A DNA stretch of 64,000 nt from Leifsonia xyli. GTDB taxonomy: Bacteria > Actinomycetota > Actinomycetes > Actinomycetales > Microbacteriaceae. The stretch's first letter is position 1, and each line of letters starts with the position of its first letter. The translations under genes and the position numbers were made by a program. The stretch is taken from assembly GCA_003243275.1 (NCBI GenBank), contig QFQR01000003.1:434001-498000 (forward strand). The letters are read 5' to 3'. Shown piece after piece: positions 16,670-25,211 of this stretch. Under the pieces are notes generated by a model, which saw nothing but the letters and a program-made list of their open reading frames with translations, was not told the origin of the DNA and ran no database searches.

Positions 16670-17593
16670 ATGGCGACGATGAGGCCGAGGCGGGTGGTGG
16701 TCGCCATCAACCCCTCGGCGTCGTTCGGGGCGAGCCGGGATGTCGGGCCAGCGGTCGTGCAGACCTTGCGCGCGATGGGGCACGAGGTGACCTCGCTCAC
16801 CGAGCCCGACTTCGAGTCGCTGTTCGATTCCGCGCGGGCGGCGGTGCGCGGCAAGCCGGATGCGCTCGTCGTGGTCGGCGGCGACGGCATGGTCAACCTC
16901 GGCGTGAACCTCGTCGCGGGCACCCGCGTGCCGCTCGGCATCGTGCCGTCGGGAACCGGCAACGACATGGCGCGCGGCCTCGGCATCCCGCACGACGACA
17001 CGGAGGCGGCGATCCGCTTCCTCGGCGAGGCGCTCGGGCAGCCCGCGCGCGAGATCGATGCGGTGCGCATCCGCTGGACGGATGAGGACGGCACCCCGGG
17101 GGAGCGGCGCTTCGCCTGCGCCCTCTCGGCCGGCTTCGACGCGATCGTCAACGAGCGCGCGAACCTCATGCGGCATCCGAAGGGCCCGAGCCGCTACACC
17201 CTCGCGCTGCTCGCCGAGCTCGTGCGGCTGAAGCCGTTCCGCTACCGGGTCACCTTCGACGGCCAACTCGACGAGTTCGACGCCGTGATGGTCTCGGTCG
17301 GCAACAACGTGTCTCTCGGCGGCGGCATGAAGATCACCCCGGATGCGGTGCTCGACGACGGTCTGCTCGACATCATGATCGTGAAGCCGCTTTCGCGCAT
17401 CGCGTTCCTGCGGCTCTTCCCGCGCGTGTTCCAGGGCACCCACACGGGCCTGTCGATCGTCGAGATGCGGCGCGCGCGGCGCATCCGCATCGAAGCGGAT
17501 GCGCCGATCGTCGTCTACGCCGACGGCGAGCGGACCGCGCCGCTGCCGGTCGAGCTCGAGGTGGAGCCGCGGGCGCTCCGCGTGCTCGCCTGA
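16670..17593 (+). CDS. Diacylglycerol/lipid kinase family protein
   Basis: 307 residues. It has the DAGK catalytic domain: the VAINPSAS strand, VVGGDGMVN (ATP-binding GGDG) and PSGTGNDMARGLG. It would phosphorylate diacylglycerol or a related lipid at the inner membrane for phospholipid recycling (DagK/YegS type). Full length. It lies directly upstream of the tRNA gene that hosts the integrated element, so it is probably part of the original chromosome. Confidence 0.88.
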   Translation: MATMRPRRVVVAINPSASFGASRDVGPAVVQTLRAMGHEVTSLTEPDFESLFDSARAAVRGKPDALVVVGGDGMVNLGVNLVAGTRVPLGIVPSGTGNDMARGLGIPHDDTEAAIRFLGEALGQPAREIDAVRIRWTDEDGTPGERRFACALSAGFDAIVNERANLMRHPKGPSRYTLALLAELVRLKPFRYRVTFDGQLDEFDAVMVSVGNNVSLGGGMKITPDAVLDDGLLDIMIVKPLSRIAFLRLFPRVFQGTHTGLSIVEMRRARRIRIEADAPIVVYADGERTAPLPVELEVEPRALRVLA

Positions 17594-17622
17594 GGTCCGT
17601 CGTGCCGCGTCCCGCCGCCGTT

Positions 17623-17651
17623 TTGGCCGGGCCCCGCGGCTGTGGCATAAT
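17623..17651 (+). promoter_or_regulatory. Probable tRNA-Glu promoter
   Basis: TTGGCC and CATAAT are separated by 17 bases, and the -10 box ends 19 bases before the mature tRNA. Confidence 0.55.
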
Positions 17652-17670
17652 CGTCAAGTTGTCGCAAAAC

Positions 17671-17746
17671 GGCCCCATCGTATAGCGGCCTAGTACGCCG
17701 CCCTCTCACGGCGGTAACGCGGGTTCGAATCCCGCTGGGGTCACCA
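17671..17746 (+). tRNA. tRNA-Glu (anticodon CTC)
   Basis: 76 bases with encoded CCA. The acceptor GGCCCCA pairs with TGGGGTC (one G-U), and the anticodon stem CCGCC/GGCGG encloses the seven-base loop CTCTCAC with anticodon CTC. The T-arm GCGGG/CCCGC encloses TTCGAAT. The 3' 46 bases are repeated exactly at 36211, so this gene is the integration target and stayed intact after insertion. Confidence 0.96.
17701..17746 (+). repeat. attL core: 46-bp direct repeat, copy 1
   Basis: Identical over 46 bases to 36211-36256. It covers the anticodon stem to the CCA end of tRNA-Glu and marks the left edge of the element. Confidence 0.93.
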
Positions 17747-17751
17747 ACAGG

Positions 17752-17777
17752 AAAACCCCCGGTCATCCGGGGGTTTT
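17752..17777 (+). terminator. Rho-independent terminator of tRNA-Glu
   Basis: AAAACCCCCGG and CCGGGGGTTTT pair around a TCAT loop, starting five bases after the CCA. A close copy follows the second att repeat at 36261. Confidence 0.85.
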
Positions 17778-17808
17778 CGCGTTTCTGCTGACGGGCGGTG
17801 GAAGGGCT

Positions 17809-18936
17809 CTATGCGGCTTTTGGCAACAGATTGGCAACATCTGATTGCATCGCCGCGAGATTGAGCGCCGTGGCAACACCGTCGAGGTCGTCATCGAACA
17901 GGTCGGCGTACACGTCGAGCGTGACGGCGGCGGAGGCGTGCCCGAGCATCCTCTGGACGGCCTTGACGTTCGCGCCGGCGCTGACCGCGAGGGAGGCGGC
18001 GGTGTGCCGCATCTCGTGCGGGGTGAGGCCCTTGATCCCGACGGCGGCTGCGGCGTCATCGAACCAGCCGACCCGGTAGACGTGGTTGCGAAGCCAGGTG
18101 CCGGTACGGATGCCGTAGAACACCGGGGCGTCGCCGGAACGCCCGGCGATCTGCGCGCGCAGCAGCCCGACGAGGAACGCCGGGATCGGGATGCTCCGGT
18201 GCTCGTAGTCCTTCGGCGGCTCGATGCGCTGATAGCCCTTGTCGGCCACGACGGTTTGCTCGACGGTGAGCCGCGGGTGCTTCGCGTCCAGGTCGAGGTC
18301 ACGGATGCGGAGCCCGGACAGCTCGCCCCAGCGCAGACCGCAGTAGGCGAGCACCAGCACGACGAGGCCGTAGCCGTAGTCGCGGCCGTCCTTCGTCTCG
18401 TCAATGGCCTTGGCGAGCGCGGCGACCTGATCGTGGGACAGGTACCGCTTGCGGGTCTTGGTCGGCTTCGGGAGCTTGAGCCGGTGGGCGGGGTTGGACG
18501 GCAGGCGCTCGTCCTCGACCGCGAACCGGAGGGAGCCGGAGAGGACGTTGACGATCTTCCGCACCGTAGCGGGGGCGCCGGGGAGCGCCGAGGCCCATTC
18601 CTGCACGCGCAGTCGCGTGAGGTCACCGATCGGGATCTTCCCCAGCTCGGGGACGATGTGCTTGTCGATGATGTTCTCGACCCGGCTGCGGGTCGTCGCC
18701 CGGAGGTCGCCGCGGGCGGCGAGCCAGGTGGTGAGCCATTCGGCCACGGTCACCCGTGCCCGCGAGGGGTCGAGGTAGCGGCCCTGGGCGATGTCGACCT
18801 CCGTGGTCGCCAGGAACAGCTCGGCCGCCTTCTTCGTCGTGAAGCCGCGCTTCTGCGTCTGCTTCTTGTCGGGGCGCCGGTAGAGCGCGCGGTAGCGGCG
18901 GCCCTTGGACGTGTCGTATGCCTCGATGCTTCCCAT
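17809..18936 (-). CDS. int: Tyrosine integrase of the element
   Basis: 375 residues. An N-terminal AP2-like/arm-binding part is followed by a SAM-like core-binding domain (about 60-145) and the catalytic domain. The catalytic set is complete: Arg202 (GLRWGE), His307 and Arg310 (HEMRH), His333 (LGHAS) and Tyr343 (DVYADL). It catalyses site-specific recombination between the tRNA-Glu 3' end and the element. Its 3' end lies 62 bases from the att core and includes two TGGCAAC repeats that may be arm sites. It follows the excisionase gene on the same strand. Confidence 0.95.
   Translation of the reverse strand: MGSIEAYDTSKGRRYRALYRRPDKKQTQKRGFTTKKAAELFLATTEVDIAQGRYLDPSRARVTVAEWLTTWLAARGDLRATTRSRVENIIDKHIVPELGKIPIGDLTRLRVQEWASALPGAPATVRKIVNVLSGSLRFAVEDERLPSNPAHRLKLPKPTKTRKRYLSHDQVAALAKAIDETKDGRDYGYGLVVLVLAYCGLRWGELSGLRIRDLDLDAKHPRLTVEQTVVADKGYQRIEPPKDYEHRSIPIPAFLVGLLRAQIAGRSGDAPVFYGIRTGTWLRNHVYRVGWFDDAAAAVGIKGLTPHEMRHTAASLAVSAGANVKAVQRMLGHASAAVTLDVYADLFDDDLDGVATALNLAAMQSDVANLLPKAA
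17821..17838 (+). promoter_or_regulatory. Candidate integrase arm-type sites, left end
   Basis: TGGCAAC-N4-TGGCAAC in direct repeat, period 11, 75 bases inside the left core. A third copy is at 17871. The same arrangement is at 36089 near the right core. Part of it lies within the integrase coding sequence. Confidence 0.45.
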
Positions 18937-18945
18937 GCCGGCCGC

Positions 18946-19158
18946 CTACTGCTCCAGCCCCGCGAGGCGCTGCACGTCGATGCGGCGGTAGACGCGCTTG
19001 TGCCGGGTGAGCCGAATCGGCTCCACCGGGGCCTGGCCCGCCAGGGCGAGGGTGCGCAGCGTCGTGCGGTGGATGCCGAGCAGCGCCGCCGTCTCCTCCT
19101 CGGAGTAGAACAGGCGCTCGGGCTCCCGAGCGTCGAGGGGGGATGCGCTCTGACCCAT
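18946..19158 (-). CDS. Excisionase / AlpA-like helix-turn-helix protein
   Basis: 70 residues. A MerR-like winged helix of the excisionase type is visible: YSEEETAALLGIHRTTLRTLA, then a wing and KRVYRRIDVQRL. It probably assists the integrase in excision and may regulate it. The start is set by AAGGAGG seven bases before the ATG; the frame extends upstream to 19206. It ends nine bases before the integrase start, so the two form an operon. Confidence 0.82.
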   Translation of the reverse strand: MGQSASPLDAREPERLFYSEEETAALLGIHRTTLRTLALAGQAPVEPIRLTRHKRVYRRIDVQRLAGLEQ

Positions 19159-19180
19159 CACGGCCTCCTTCGCATCTACA

Positions 19181-19206
19181 ATGACAGCCGCAATCGTTGC
19201 TGTCAT
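19181..19206. promoter_or_regulatory. Palindrome upstream of the excisionase gene
   Basis: ATGACAGC-N10-GCTGTCAT, perfect 8-bp arms, between the divergent excisionase gene and the 19277 gene. One half-site (ATGACAGC) recurs at 23478 upstream of the relaxase gene. It is probably an operator; the regulator is unknown. Confidence 0.5.
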
Positions 19207-19276
19207 CTTAGATTAGACCAACACGCCAATCACAGCAAGAGTTTTAGTTGTTCGTGTCGCTCGGTACACTCGGGAT

Positions 19277-19978
19277 GTGACCGCAGCCCCGCGACGCCCC
19301 GGCGATCAGTCCTATGACGGGCTCATCGTCTCGGCCGATCTGCCGGACGGCTGGCATTTGCCGACCCGGTTCCCCGGCGAGCGGGACGACGACGCCAGCG
19401 CGCAGATCGACGCGCTCCTGGGCTACAACGACCAGGTGACGACCGAGACCGACCGGCAGGCGCAGCTCGACTCGGAGCAGAACGAGACGATCGACGGGCG
19501 CTGGCGCTACATCGAGCACACGGCCACCGCGACCCGCGTGTTCATCCGTCTCCAGCGCCAGCAGTTCGCCGTGCCCGAGGAGGTGCGCATCACCGGGGTC
19601 GTCTACCTCCCGTGGCGGCCGGGCGATCCCGTCTCCAGCCAAGACCTCCGCGCCCTGCCGACCGCGCGCATCGAGGCGGCGATCAACGAGCGCCTGTTCG
19701 CCATGAAGCGCACGGTGACCATCACCGGCGGCAAGATCGTGCTGCCCTCCGGCCGGAAGATCAGCGAGCGCGATCTGCTCAAGCCGCTCGGGAACCCGAA
19801 GCGCACCCCCGACTTCTACGAACTCGTCGCCCTCCAGTACGGCAAGCTCTCCGCGCAGGGCGACCCGGCGCCGGCGGTCACGATGGCGAAGATCAACGGC
19901 GTCGCCCATGCCACCGCGCAGGGCTGGCTCGTCCGCACCCGCTCCCGCGGACTGCTCCCGCCCGGTCGCCGTGGGTAG
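19277..19978 (+). CDS. Uncharacterised element protein
   Basis: 233 residues, no family recognised. The protein is charged and soluble. Its C-terminal part (VTMAKINGVAHATAQGWLVRTRSRGLLPP) looks like a helix-turn-helix that could bind DNA, so a regulatory role is possible. It starts with GTG; TACACT lies six bases upstream, so its mRNA is probably leaderless. Divergent from the excisionase and adjacent to the relaxase. Confidence 0.6.
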   Translation: MTAAPRRPGDQSYDGLIVSADLPDGWHLPTRFPGERDDDASAQIDALLGYNDQVTTETDRQAQLDSEQNETIDGRWRYIEHTATATRVFIRLQRQQFAVPEEVRITGVVYLPWRPGDPVSSQDLRALPTARIEAAINERLFAMKRTVTITGGKIVLPSGRKISERDLLKPLGNPKRTPDFYELVALQYGKLSAQGDPAPAVTMAKINGVAHATAQGWLVRTRSRGLLPPGRRG

Positions 19979-20020
19979 TCGTCGGGGGAGTGGCGCGGCA
20001 CCTCGCCCCTGAGCGCGTCG

Positions 20021-23000
20021 CTACAGGCTCGGCCCGAAGTCGGGTCCGCTGGCCGGGCTGTGCCGGTGGCGGTCGCGGGTGAAGTCGTGGAGCTGGGTGG
20101 CGCGGGCCTCGCGTGCGGCCAGGGCGCGCTCGGCGGCCTCACGCTGGGCCTGCTCCCGCTCGGCGCGGGCCCGGATCAGGGCGGCCGCCTCGACGGGCGG
20201 CAGGGCCTCGATCGCGGTCAGGTCGCCTCGGGCGGCCTCTGCGCGCGCCCGCCACCGGGCGGCCTCGGCTCCGGGCCGGCTCGGTACGCGGTCGCCGAGC
20301 AGCCGCCGGCGGAGGTTCGTGCGCTCCTGCGCCTGGCGTGCGGCGAGGCGCTGCTGCTCCTGCCGGGCGTTGTCGGCGCGCTCCCGTGTCTCGGCCGCGC
20401 GCGGATCGCGGTCGGCCTCGTGCTGCGCCACCGACGCCGCCCACGGCTCGACGCTCTCGGGCGTCTCCGGCAGGCGGCCCCAGCGCCGCCGCGCACCCGT
20501 CTCGATGCCGCGGTACTCGTCGCTGGCGGTCGTCAGCGCGCGGCCGGCGCCGCGCTTGCGGAGCCCGCGCGCCGCGCGGTGCGCGGCCGCCGTGTCCCGC
20601 ATGCGCGCCCGTGCATCGAGGTAGGCGGTTCCGTCCGCGGTGGCCTGCTCGATCAGCGGGACCGCGACCTCGGCCCGCACGTCGGCGGCACGGGCGTCCG
20701 CGGCCGCGACGAGCTCGCGCTGCTCGTCGGACTCCGCCCGGTGCTCGGCGCGCTGCCGGTCGAGCGCGGCGCCCGCCCGCTCCCACTTCGCCGCCTCGCG
20801 CTCGGCGTGCTCGATCCGCTCCGTCAGCCGGGCGCGCTCCGCGTTCACGGCCCGCACCGGCCCGTCCGCGACGATCCCGGCGACGGCGAGCTGCGCGCGC
20901 TCGGTGGCCTCGCGGAGTCCGCGGTCGGCGCGGTCCCGCTCGAGCGCGGCCACGAACTGCTCCCGCGCGTCGCCGAGGTTCGCGGCGACGATGTGCAGCC
21001 GGTTCTCCTCCTGCCCGCGGGTGAGGCCGACGTAGACGCCGGCCGCGTCGAGCGCATCGGACAGGACGGTGTGCGAGGCAGGGGCGGTCATGCCCTGGAC
21101 GCCGTAGGCGGTGGAGACGTAGGCCAAGTGCGCGTGCTCCGCGACGTACTTGGCGGGCAGATGGACGGTGCACTGCTGCTTCCGCTGGCTCGCGGCGTCG
21201 CGCACCCACAGGCTGCCGTCGCCGCTGACGTGCTGGACGATCCAGGTCTGCCGGTTCGCCACGCCCACCTCCGAGTCGTTGCGGCGGGTCTGGATCAGGT
21301 CGCCGGCGCCGATGCTCATGCCGTCCGCGCCGTCGATGGTGCGGGCGTCGTCGACCAGCCCGGCGCGTACCCGGTCCTCGCGGATCAGGGCGTTCAGCTC
21401 GCGCGCCTCGTCGTTGGTCGCCGCGGTGATCGCGGCTCCGTCGATGCGCTCGGCGGCGACCGCGGCGCGCAGCGCCTCGGCGTCCTCGTGGAGCTGCACG
21501 AGTCCGAGCCCGTGGAGCCGGTCGAACAGTCCGGCCGGGTCGCGGCCGTCGCGCAGGTCGAGAGTGAGCCGCGCGTAGTCGGGGTCCGCGAAGCGGTGCA
21601 GGCTCGTCAGCGAGTAGACCCGCGGGACGAGCGCGGCCGCGATGTCGAGCACCCCGCCACGCCCCACGGCCGGGAGCTGCGCCCGGTCGCCGACGAGCGC
21701 GAGCGTCGCGCCGGCCTCGTCCGTGACGGTCAGCAGGGCGAGGGCGGTGTCCTGATCGAGCATGCCCGCCTCGTCCACCACGACCCGCTCCCCGGCGACC
21801 AGCCGGTTCTTCGTTGCCGGGCCGCGGTAGGTCGCGCCCGTCACCGGGTCCGTGTCGCCGACGGCCAGCCGGGTCCAGACCCCATCGGCGTTCCACCGGA
21901 ACCCGTGGTCGTAGACGAGCGCCGCTACCGAGTCGGTCGGCACGCCCAGCTCGACGGCGGCCACGTCCGCGGCCTTCTTCGTCGGCGTCACCACCCGCAC
22001 CGCCCGGCCCTCCTGCGCGGCGGCGCGGATCGCGGCGCCGAGCATCGTGGTCTTGCCCGCGCCGGCCGCACCCTCGACCACGACCAGCGGCCGAGTCGAG
22101 GCGCCTGCGGCCGCCGCGCGCGCCTGGTCCGCGTCCAGCCCCGGCTCCTGCACGCGCGGGGTTGCGCCGTGCGCCGGCCGGGTGGCGCGTGCGGCGAGCC
22201 GGTCGCGCAGCTCCGTCTCGACCGCGACGACGTGCAACGTCGTCAGGTGCGCCACATGCTCCAGGGGCGGCGCGTCCGGCGGCAGGATCGAGAGGCAGTC
22301 GTCGGCGGCCAGCCGAGTCGTGATGGTGATGAACTCGCGCAGCTCCTCGGGCGTGGCGCGCACGCCGGCCTCGGTGACGATGCGCGCCACCTGCTCCTGC
22401 ACGTCATGCACCGTCCACGCCGATGCAGCGGCCGCGCAGCGGTCGAGCGCGCGCGAGGCGACCTGTTGCACGGCGAGCTCGTCCAGCGTGTGCGCGGGTT
22501 GCACGGTGGCGCGCGGCAGACCGGGCGTGTAGCCGGCCTCCTGCAACTCGCGCAGCCAGCCAGCCTCCGAGCCGAGCTGCGACGGCTTCTTGCTCGGCCG
22601 CTCGTGGTCCCACGCCTTCGCGTGCAACCGGGCGCGCACCACCGGCCCCGGCTCCTGGCCGGGATGCGCCGCCTCCCACTCGGCTTCGAACTTGGCGAGG
22701 TTGCGCGCCACCTGCGCGCCGCGCTTGGACATCAGCGCGTTCCACGGCTCCAGCTCGGCCACCTCGCCGGTCACCGGATCGAGGGTCAGGCCGTGCGCCT
22801 CGAGCACCGCGGCGAGCTGCGGGTGCGCCGCGATGACGGCCGTGCCGAGGGCGCGGATCGCGCCCTGCTGCCGGAACAGCGCCCCGGTGTAGAGCCCGCG
22901 CCAGGCGCCGGCCGCCCACACGCGCGTCCCGATCTGGAAGTGGATGTGCCGGTGCGGGTCACCAGCGCGAGAGGTCTTGTGCGCGACGGCCACTGTCTCC

Positions 23001-23458
23001 AACTGTTCGATCGGCACGACCTCCTGCTTCCCGCGCGGCCCGACGCGGGTGACCGAGTGCTGGCCGAGCCAGGACCGGATCTCCACCACCGCGTCCCGCT
23101 GCGCCGCGTCCAGGGTCTCGGACACCTCCGGGTGCAGCGCGGCCGCGACCGACAGGGACTTGGGGACGTTCACGACCATCTCCATGAACCGGGGCGATCC
23201 CCGGCCGCCCTCGCCTCGCAGCCGGGGCCGGCCCATCGACTCTCCGGTGAGCGGGTTGATCCAGTCCACCCATTGCCGGTACTCCTCAGCGGTCAGCCCG
23301 AGCTCGCCGACCACCCTGCCCTCGGCATCGACCGCCGTGAACTCCGCCAGGGCGGTCCCCGCCTCCAGGTAATACTCGTCCGCCCGTGCACGGTCGGACT
23401 CCAGATAGCGCAGGGCATCCGAGCCAGAGCCCCGGAACGGGATCACGCCGCCCTTCAT
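20021..23458 (-). CDS. MobF-family relaxase/helicase (TraA/TrwC-like)
   Basis: 1145 residues. The N-terminal TrwC relaxase domain (about 1-300) holds the paired Tyr (DEYYLEAG) that would attack the nick site and the metal-binding histidines (HRHIHFQIG). From about 440 a RecD-like helicase follows, with Walker A EGAAGAGKTT, a DEAG box (VVDEAGMLD) and a late STAYGVQGMT helicase motif. The last ~280 residues are Ala/Arg/Glu-rich and probably coiled. It would nick and unwind the element for transfer. The ribosome site GGAGG precedes the ATG. No secretion genes accompany it. Confidence 0.92.
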   Translation of the reverse strand: MKGGVIPFRGSGSDALRYLESDRARADEYYLEAGTALAEFTAVDAEGRVVGELGLTAEEYRQWVDWINPLTGESMGRPRLRGEGGRGSPRFMEMVVNVPKSLSVAAALHPEVSETLDAAQRDAVVEIRSWLGQHSVTRVGPRGKQEVVPIEQLETVAVAHKTSRAGDPHRHIHFQIGTRVWAAGAWRGLYTGALFRQQGAIRALGTAVIAAHPQLAAVLEAHGLTLDPVTGEVAELEPWNALMSKRGAQVARNLAKFEAEWEAAHPGQEPGPVVRARLHAKAWDHERPSKKPSQLGSEAGWLRELQEAGYTPGLPRATVQPAHTLDELAVQQVASRALDRCAAAASAWTVHDVQEQVARIVTEAGVRATPEELREFITITTRLAADDCLSILPPDAPPLEHVAHLTTLHVVAVETELRDRLAARATRPAHGATPRVQEPGLDADQARAAAAGASTRPLVVVEGAAGAGKTTMLGAAIRAAAQEGRAVRVVTPTKKAADVAAVELGVPTDSVAALVYDHGFRWNADGVWTRLAVGDTDPVTGATYRGPATKNRLVAGERVVVDEAGMLDQDTALALLTVTDEAGATLALVGDRAQLPAVGRGGVLDIAAALVPRVYSLTSLHRFADPDYARLTLDLRDGRDPAGLFDRLHGLGLVQLHEDAEALRAAVAAERIDGAAITAATNDEARELNALIREDRVRAGLVDDARTIDGADGMSIGAGDLIQTRRNDSEVGVANRQTWIVQHVSGDGSLWVRDAASQRKQQCTVHLPAKYVAEHAHLAYVSTAYGVQGMTAPASHTVLSDALDAAGVYVGLTRGQEENRLHIVAANLGDAREQFVAALERDRADRGLREATERAQLAVAGIVADGPVRAVNAERARLTERIEHAEREAAKWERAGAALDRQRAEHRAESDEQRELVAAADARAADVRAEVAVPLIEQATADGTAYLDARARMRDTAAAHRAARGLRKRGAGRALTTASDEYRGIETGARRRWGRLPETPESVEPWAASVAQHEADRDPRAAETRERADNARQEQQRLAARQAQERTNLRRRLLGDRVPSRPGAEAARWRARAEAARGDLTAIEALPPVEAAALIRARAEREQAQREAAERALAAREARATQLHDFTRDRHRHSPASGPDFGPSL

Positions 23459-23790
23459 CGCTCGCCTCCTTCCTCAAATGACAGCTACCGTATCAGGTAG
23501 GATACGTCCATTCTCGTGAAGTCAGAAATGAGCCAGTCCGGGGTCCGGTTTGGCGGAACAGCGAAGGTCAGAGGGTCATGAGTTGCGGAGAGTGGACAGT
23601 GGTGAGGATGTCAGAGAGCTGTGCGTGCGTGCGGAGACAACTGCTGGGCCGCGACCGAGGTACACGACGACTCCCTCTTCGTCCGTCGCGTCACGAAACG
23701 CTAGCGCGGGGCGGTGGCGCCCCGGCCGCACCCTTGTCTGCTCGCCGCGAACATCTGCACCAACCTCGTCGCGGGCTCACGCGTGCTCCT

Positions 23791-23827
23791 GGTTCTCTGG
23801 AACGCGTTTGGTTCTGTGGAACGCGTT
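23791..23827 (+). repeat. 18-base tandem repeat upstream of the relaxase gene
   Basis: Two copies of GGTTCT(C/G)TGGAACGCGTT, one base apart and with one mismatch. The AACGCGTT inside each is palindromic. It may be an accessory-protein or regulator site. Confidence 0.6.
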
Positions 23828-23998
23828 CAGCTCCTCGTGATTGGGCCGATCACCTCGTCCTCCTGCTCGGCGCCCGCACTCACCAGAGCAGCGAGCGCCA
23901 CCGCTCGCGCCGACACGGCCAAAGCGATGAAACAACCGTCGGAGCGTAACCGCAGCCAGCAGGTCTCGTGAGGTTGTCGTCGGGTGAGCGACGCGATC

Positions 23999-24028
23999 TT
24001 GACATGCAAGTGGCTACTTGCCTATTGT
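23999..24028 (+). promoter_or_regulatory. Promoter with operator for the ArsR-VOC-YwqK operon
   Basis: TTGACA at 23999-24004 and TATTGT at 24023-24028 are 18 bases apart. The inverted repeat GCAAGT-N4-ACTTGC (24006-24021) fills the spacer, so a bound repressor would block RNA polymerase. The GTG start at 24036 lies seven bases after the -10 box, so the mRNA is probably leaderless. Confidence 0.7.
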
Positions 24029-24035
24029 AATCGGA

Positions 24036-24314
24036 GTGGGAGACGTCTACCAGGCGCTCGCCGATCCGACCCGGCGGCTCATCCTCGACGAGCTGACGGA
24101 ACGGGATGGGCAGAGTCTTTTCGAGTTGTGCAGCCGACTGGTCATGCGGCACGGCGTCACATCGAGCAGGCAGGCGATCTCCCAGCACCTGGCCGTCCTG
24201 GAGGACGCCGGCCTCGTCAGCTCGCGCCGCTTCGGGCGGACGAAACTCCACCACCTGCACACGGAGCCGCTGCGCGAGATCGCCGAGCGCTGGCCCGCCG
24301 AACCGAAGGAATGA
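24036..24314 (+). CDS. ArsR-family winged-helix regulator
   Basis: 92 residues with a full ArsR winged helix (VYQALADPTRRLILDEL, then SRQAISQHLAVLEDAGLVSSRRFGRTKL). There is no obvious Cys pair for metal sensing (one Cys, in ELCSRL), so it may respond to something other than arsenite; such proteins often pair with VOC/SRPBCC genes. GTG at 24036 is preferred over an upstream TTG because of the promoter position. It is followed three bases later by the VOC gene. Probably autorepressing through the palindrome in its promoter. Confidence 0.85.
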   Translation: MGDVYQALADPTRRLILDELTERDGQSLFELCSRLVMRHGVTSSRQAISQHLAVLEDAGLVSSRRFGRTKLHHLHTEPLREIAERWPAEPKE

Positions 24315-24317
24315 CTC

Positions 24318-24710
24318 ATGGGCATCCGTATCAACGTGACGAGCGTGTTCGTCGACGAGCAGGCCAAGGCACTCGCCTTCTACACGGAGAGGCTGGGCTT
24401 CCTGCCGAAGACCGATGTGCCGGTCGGGGAGTTCCGCTGGCTCACGGTCGTCGGCCCCGATGAGCCTGACGGCACAGAGCTGCTGCTCGAGCCCGACCAG
24501 CACCCGGCCGCGAGGGCGTACAAGGCCGCGCTCGTCGCCGACGGCATCCCGGCGGCGTCCTTCGCCGTCGATGATGCGGCGGCAGCGCACGCCGAGCTCA
24601 CCGCGAAGGGCGTCCGCTTCACGCAGGAGCCGACCGTGATGGGGCCGGTCGTCACCGCCATCCTCGACGACACATGCGGCAACCTGATCCAGCTCGCCAG
24701 CCCGGCATGA
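24318..24710 (+). CDS. VOC-family (glyoxalase-like) protein
   Basis: 130 residues with the paired beta-alpha-beta units of the vicinal oxygen chelate fold: VTSVFVDEQAKALAFYTERLGF and a matching second half ending in TAILDDTCGNLIQLAS. Members carry out isomerase, dioxygenase or drug/metalloid resistance reactions; the metal-binding positions are only partly clear (Glu in GTELLLEP). It lies between an ArsR-type regulator and a YwqK-type gene, overlapping the latter by ATGA. Substrate unknown. Confidence 0.85.
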   Translation: MGIRINVTSVFVDEQAKALAFYTERLGFLPKTDVPVGEFRWLTVVGPDEPDGTELLLEPDQHPAARAYKAALVADGIPAASFAVDDAAAAHAELTAKGVRFTQEPTVMGPVVTAILDDTCGNLIQLASPA

Positions 24711-25051
24711 GCGTGTCCGAGGACTCGCCGAACGCCTACGATGCGGAGGGGTGCAAGACGGGGCACTGGACCGAGCCCGACCCGCATGGCGGCATCATGA
24801 CGGGCGTCTACGTCGCAGGGCGGCGGCAGGGCTTGTGGCGGCACGTCGCCGACGATGGAAGGCCGCGATCGGAGGGCGAGTATGACGACGGGGCGCTGCA
24901 TGGCACCTGGACGTGGTATCGGGCGAACGGCGCGCTCATGCAGCGAGGGAGTTTCGAGCACGACGTCAAGCACGGCCGATGGGAGCGCTGGGATGCGAGC
25001 GGGTGCCTGATCTACACGGGCGACTACGACAACGGCCGCAAGTCCGGCTAG
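24707..25051 (+). CDS. MORN-repeat / YwqK-family protein
   Basis: 114 residues with three to four MORN-like repeats (GVYVAGRRQGLWRHV, GEYDDGALHGTWTWY, GSFEHDVKHGRWERW, GDYDNGRKSG). In Bacillus YwqK is annotated as an antitoxin, but these repeats are generic; no toxin gene is adjacent. Start overlaps the VOC stop (ATGA), so it is the third gene of the ArsR operon. Confidence 0.75.
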   Translation: MSVSEDSPNAYDAEGCKTGHWTEPDPHGGIMTGVYVAGRRQGLWRHVADDGRPRSEGEYDDGALHGTWTWYRANGALMQRGSFEHDVKHGRWERWDASGCLIYTGDYDNGRKSG

Positions 25052-25211
25052 TTGGGTCGCGTGCAATCCGGAAGGCACCGCCAAGTCGGCGTCGCGGCTC
25101 CGAAGGCGTGAATATGAGCACGCCCGCGCCAAAGGGAAGCTGGCTGATCCGCCCGGCAGGTATGGCTTGGCTTGCTAGCGGCGAGTGCAGCAGTCGACAA
25201 GGCTGAGACGC

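Larger units (their letters stand above)
23459..24035. other. Non-coding region with short repeats, candidate transfer origin
   Basis: About 580 bases without a convincing gene. It holds ATGACAGC at 23478 (shared with the excisionase promoter) and an almost exact 18-base tandem repeat (GGTTCTSTGGAACGCGTT at 23791-23808 and 23810-23827), each copy containing the palindrome AACGCGTT. An origin of transfer often lies next to the relaxase gene, so one may be here. This is inference. Confidence 0.4.

Noticed and set aside
20060..23500. A 1146-residue open frame on the + strand
   Set aside because: It is the antisense shadow of the relaxase; its translation is low-complexity Arg/Gly/Ala and has no domain.
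23550..23971. Small + strand frames between the relaxase and ArsR genes
   Set aside because: They overlap in different frames, lack ribosome sites and match no family.
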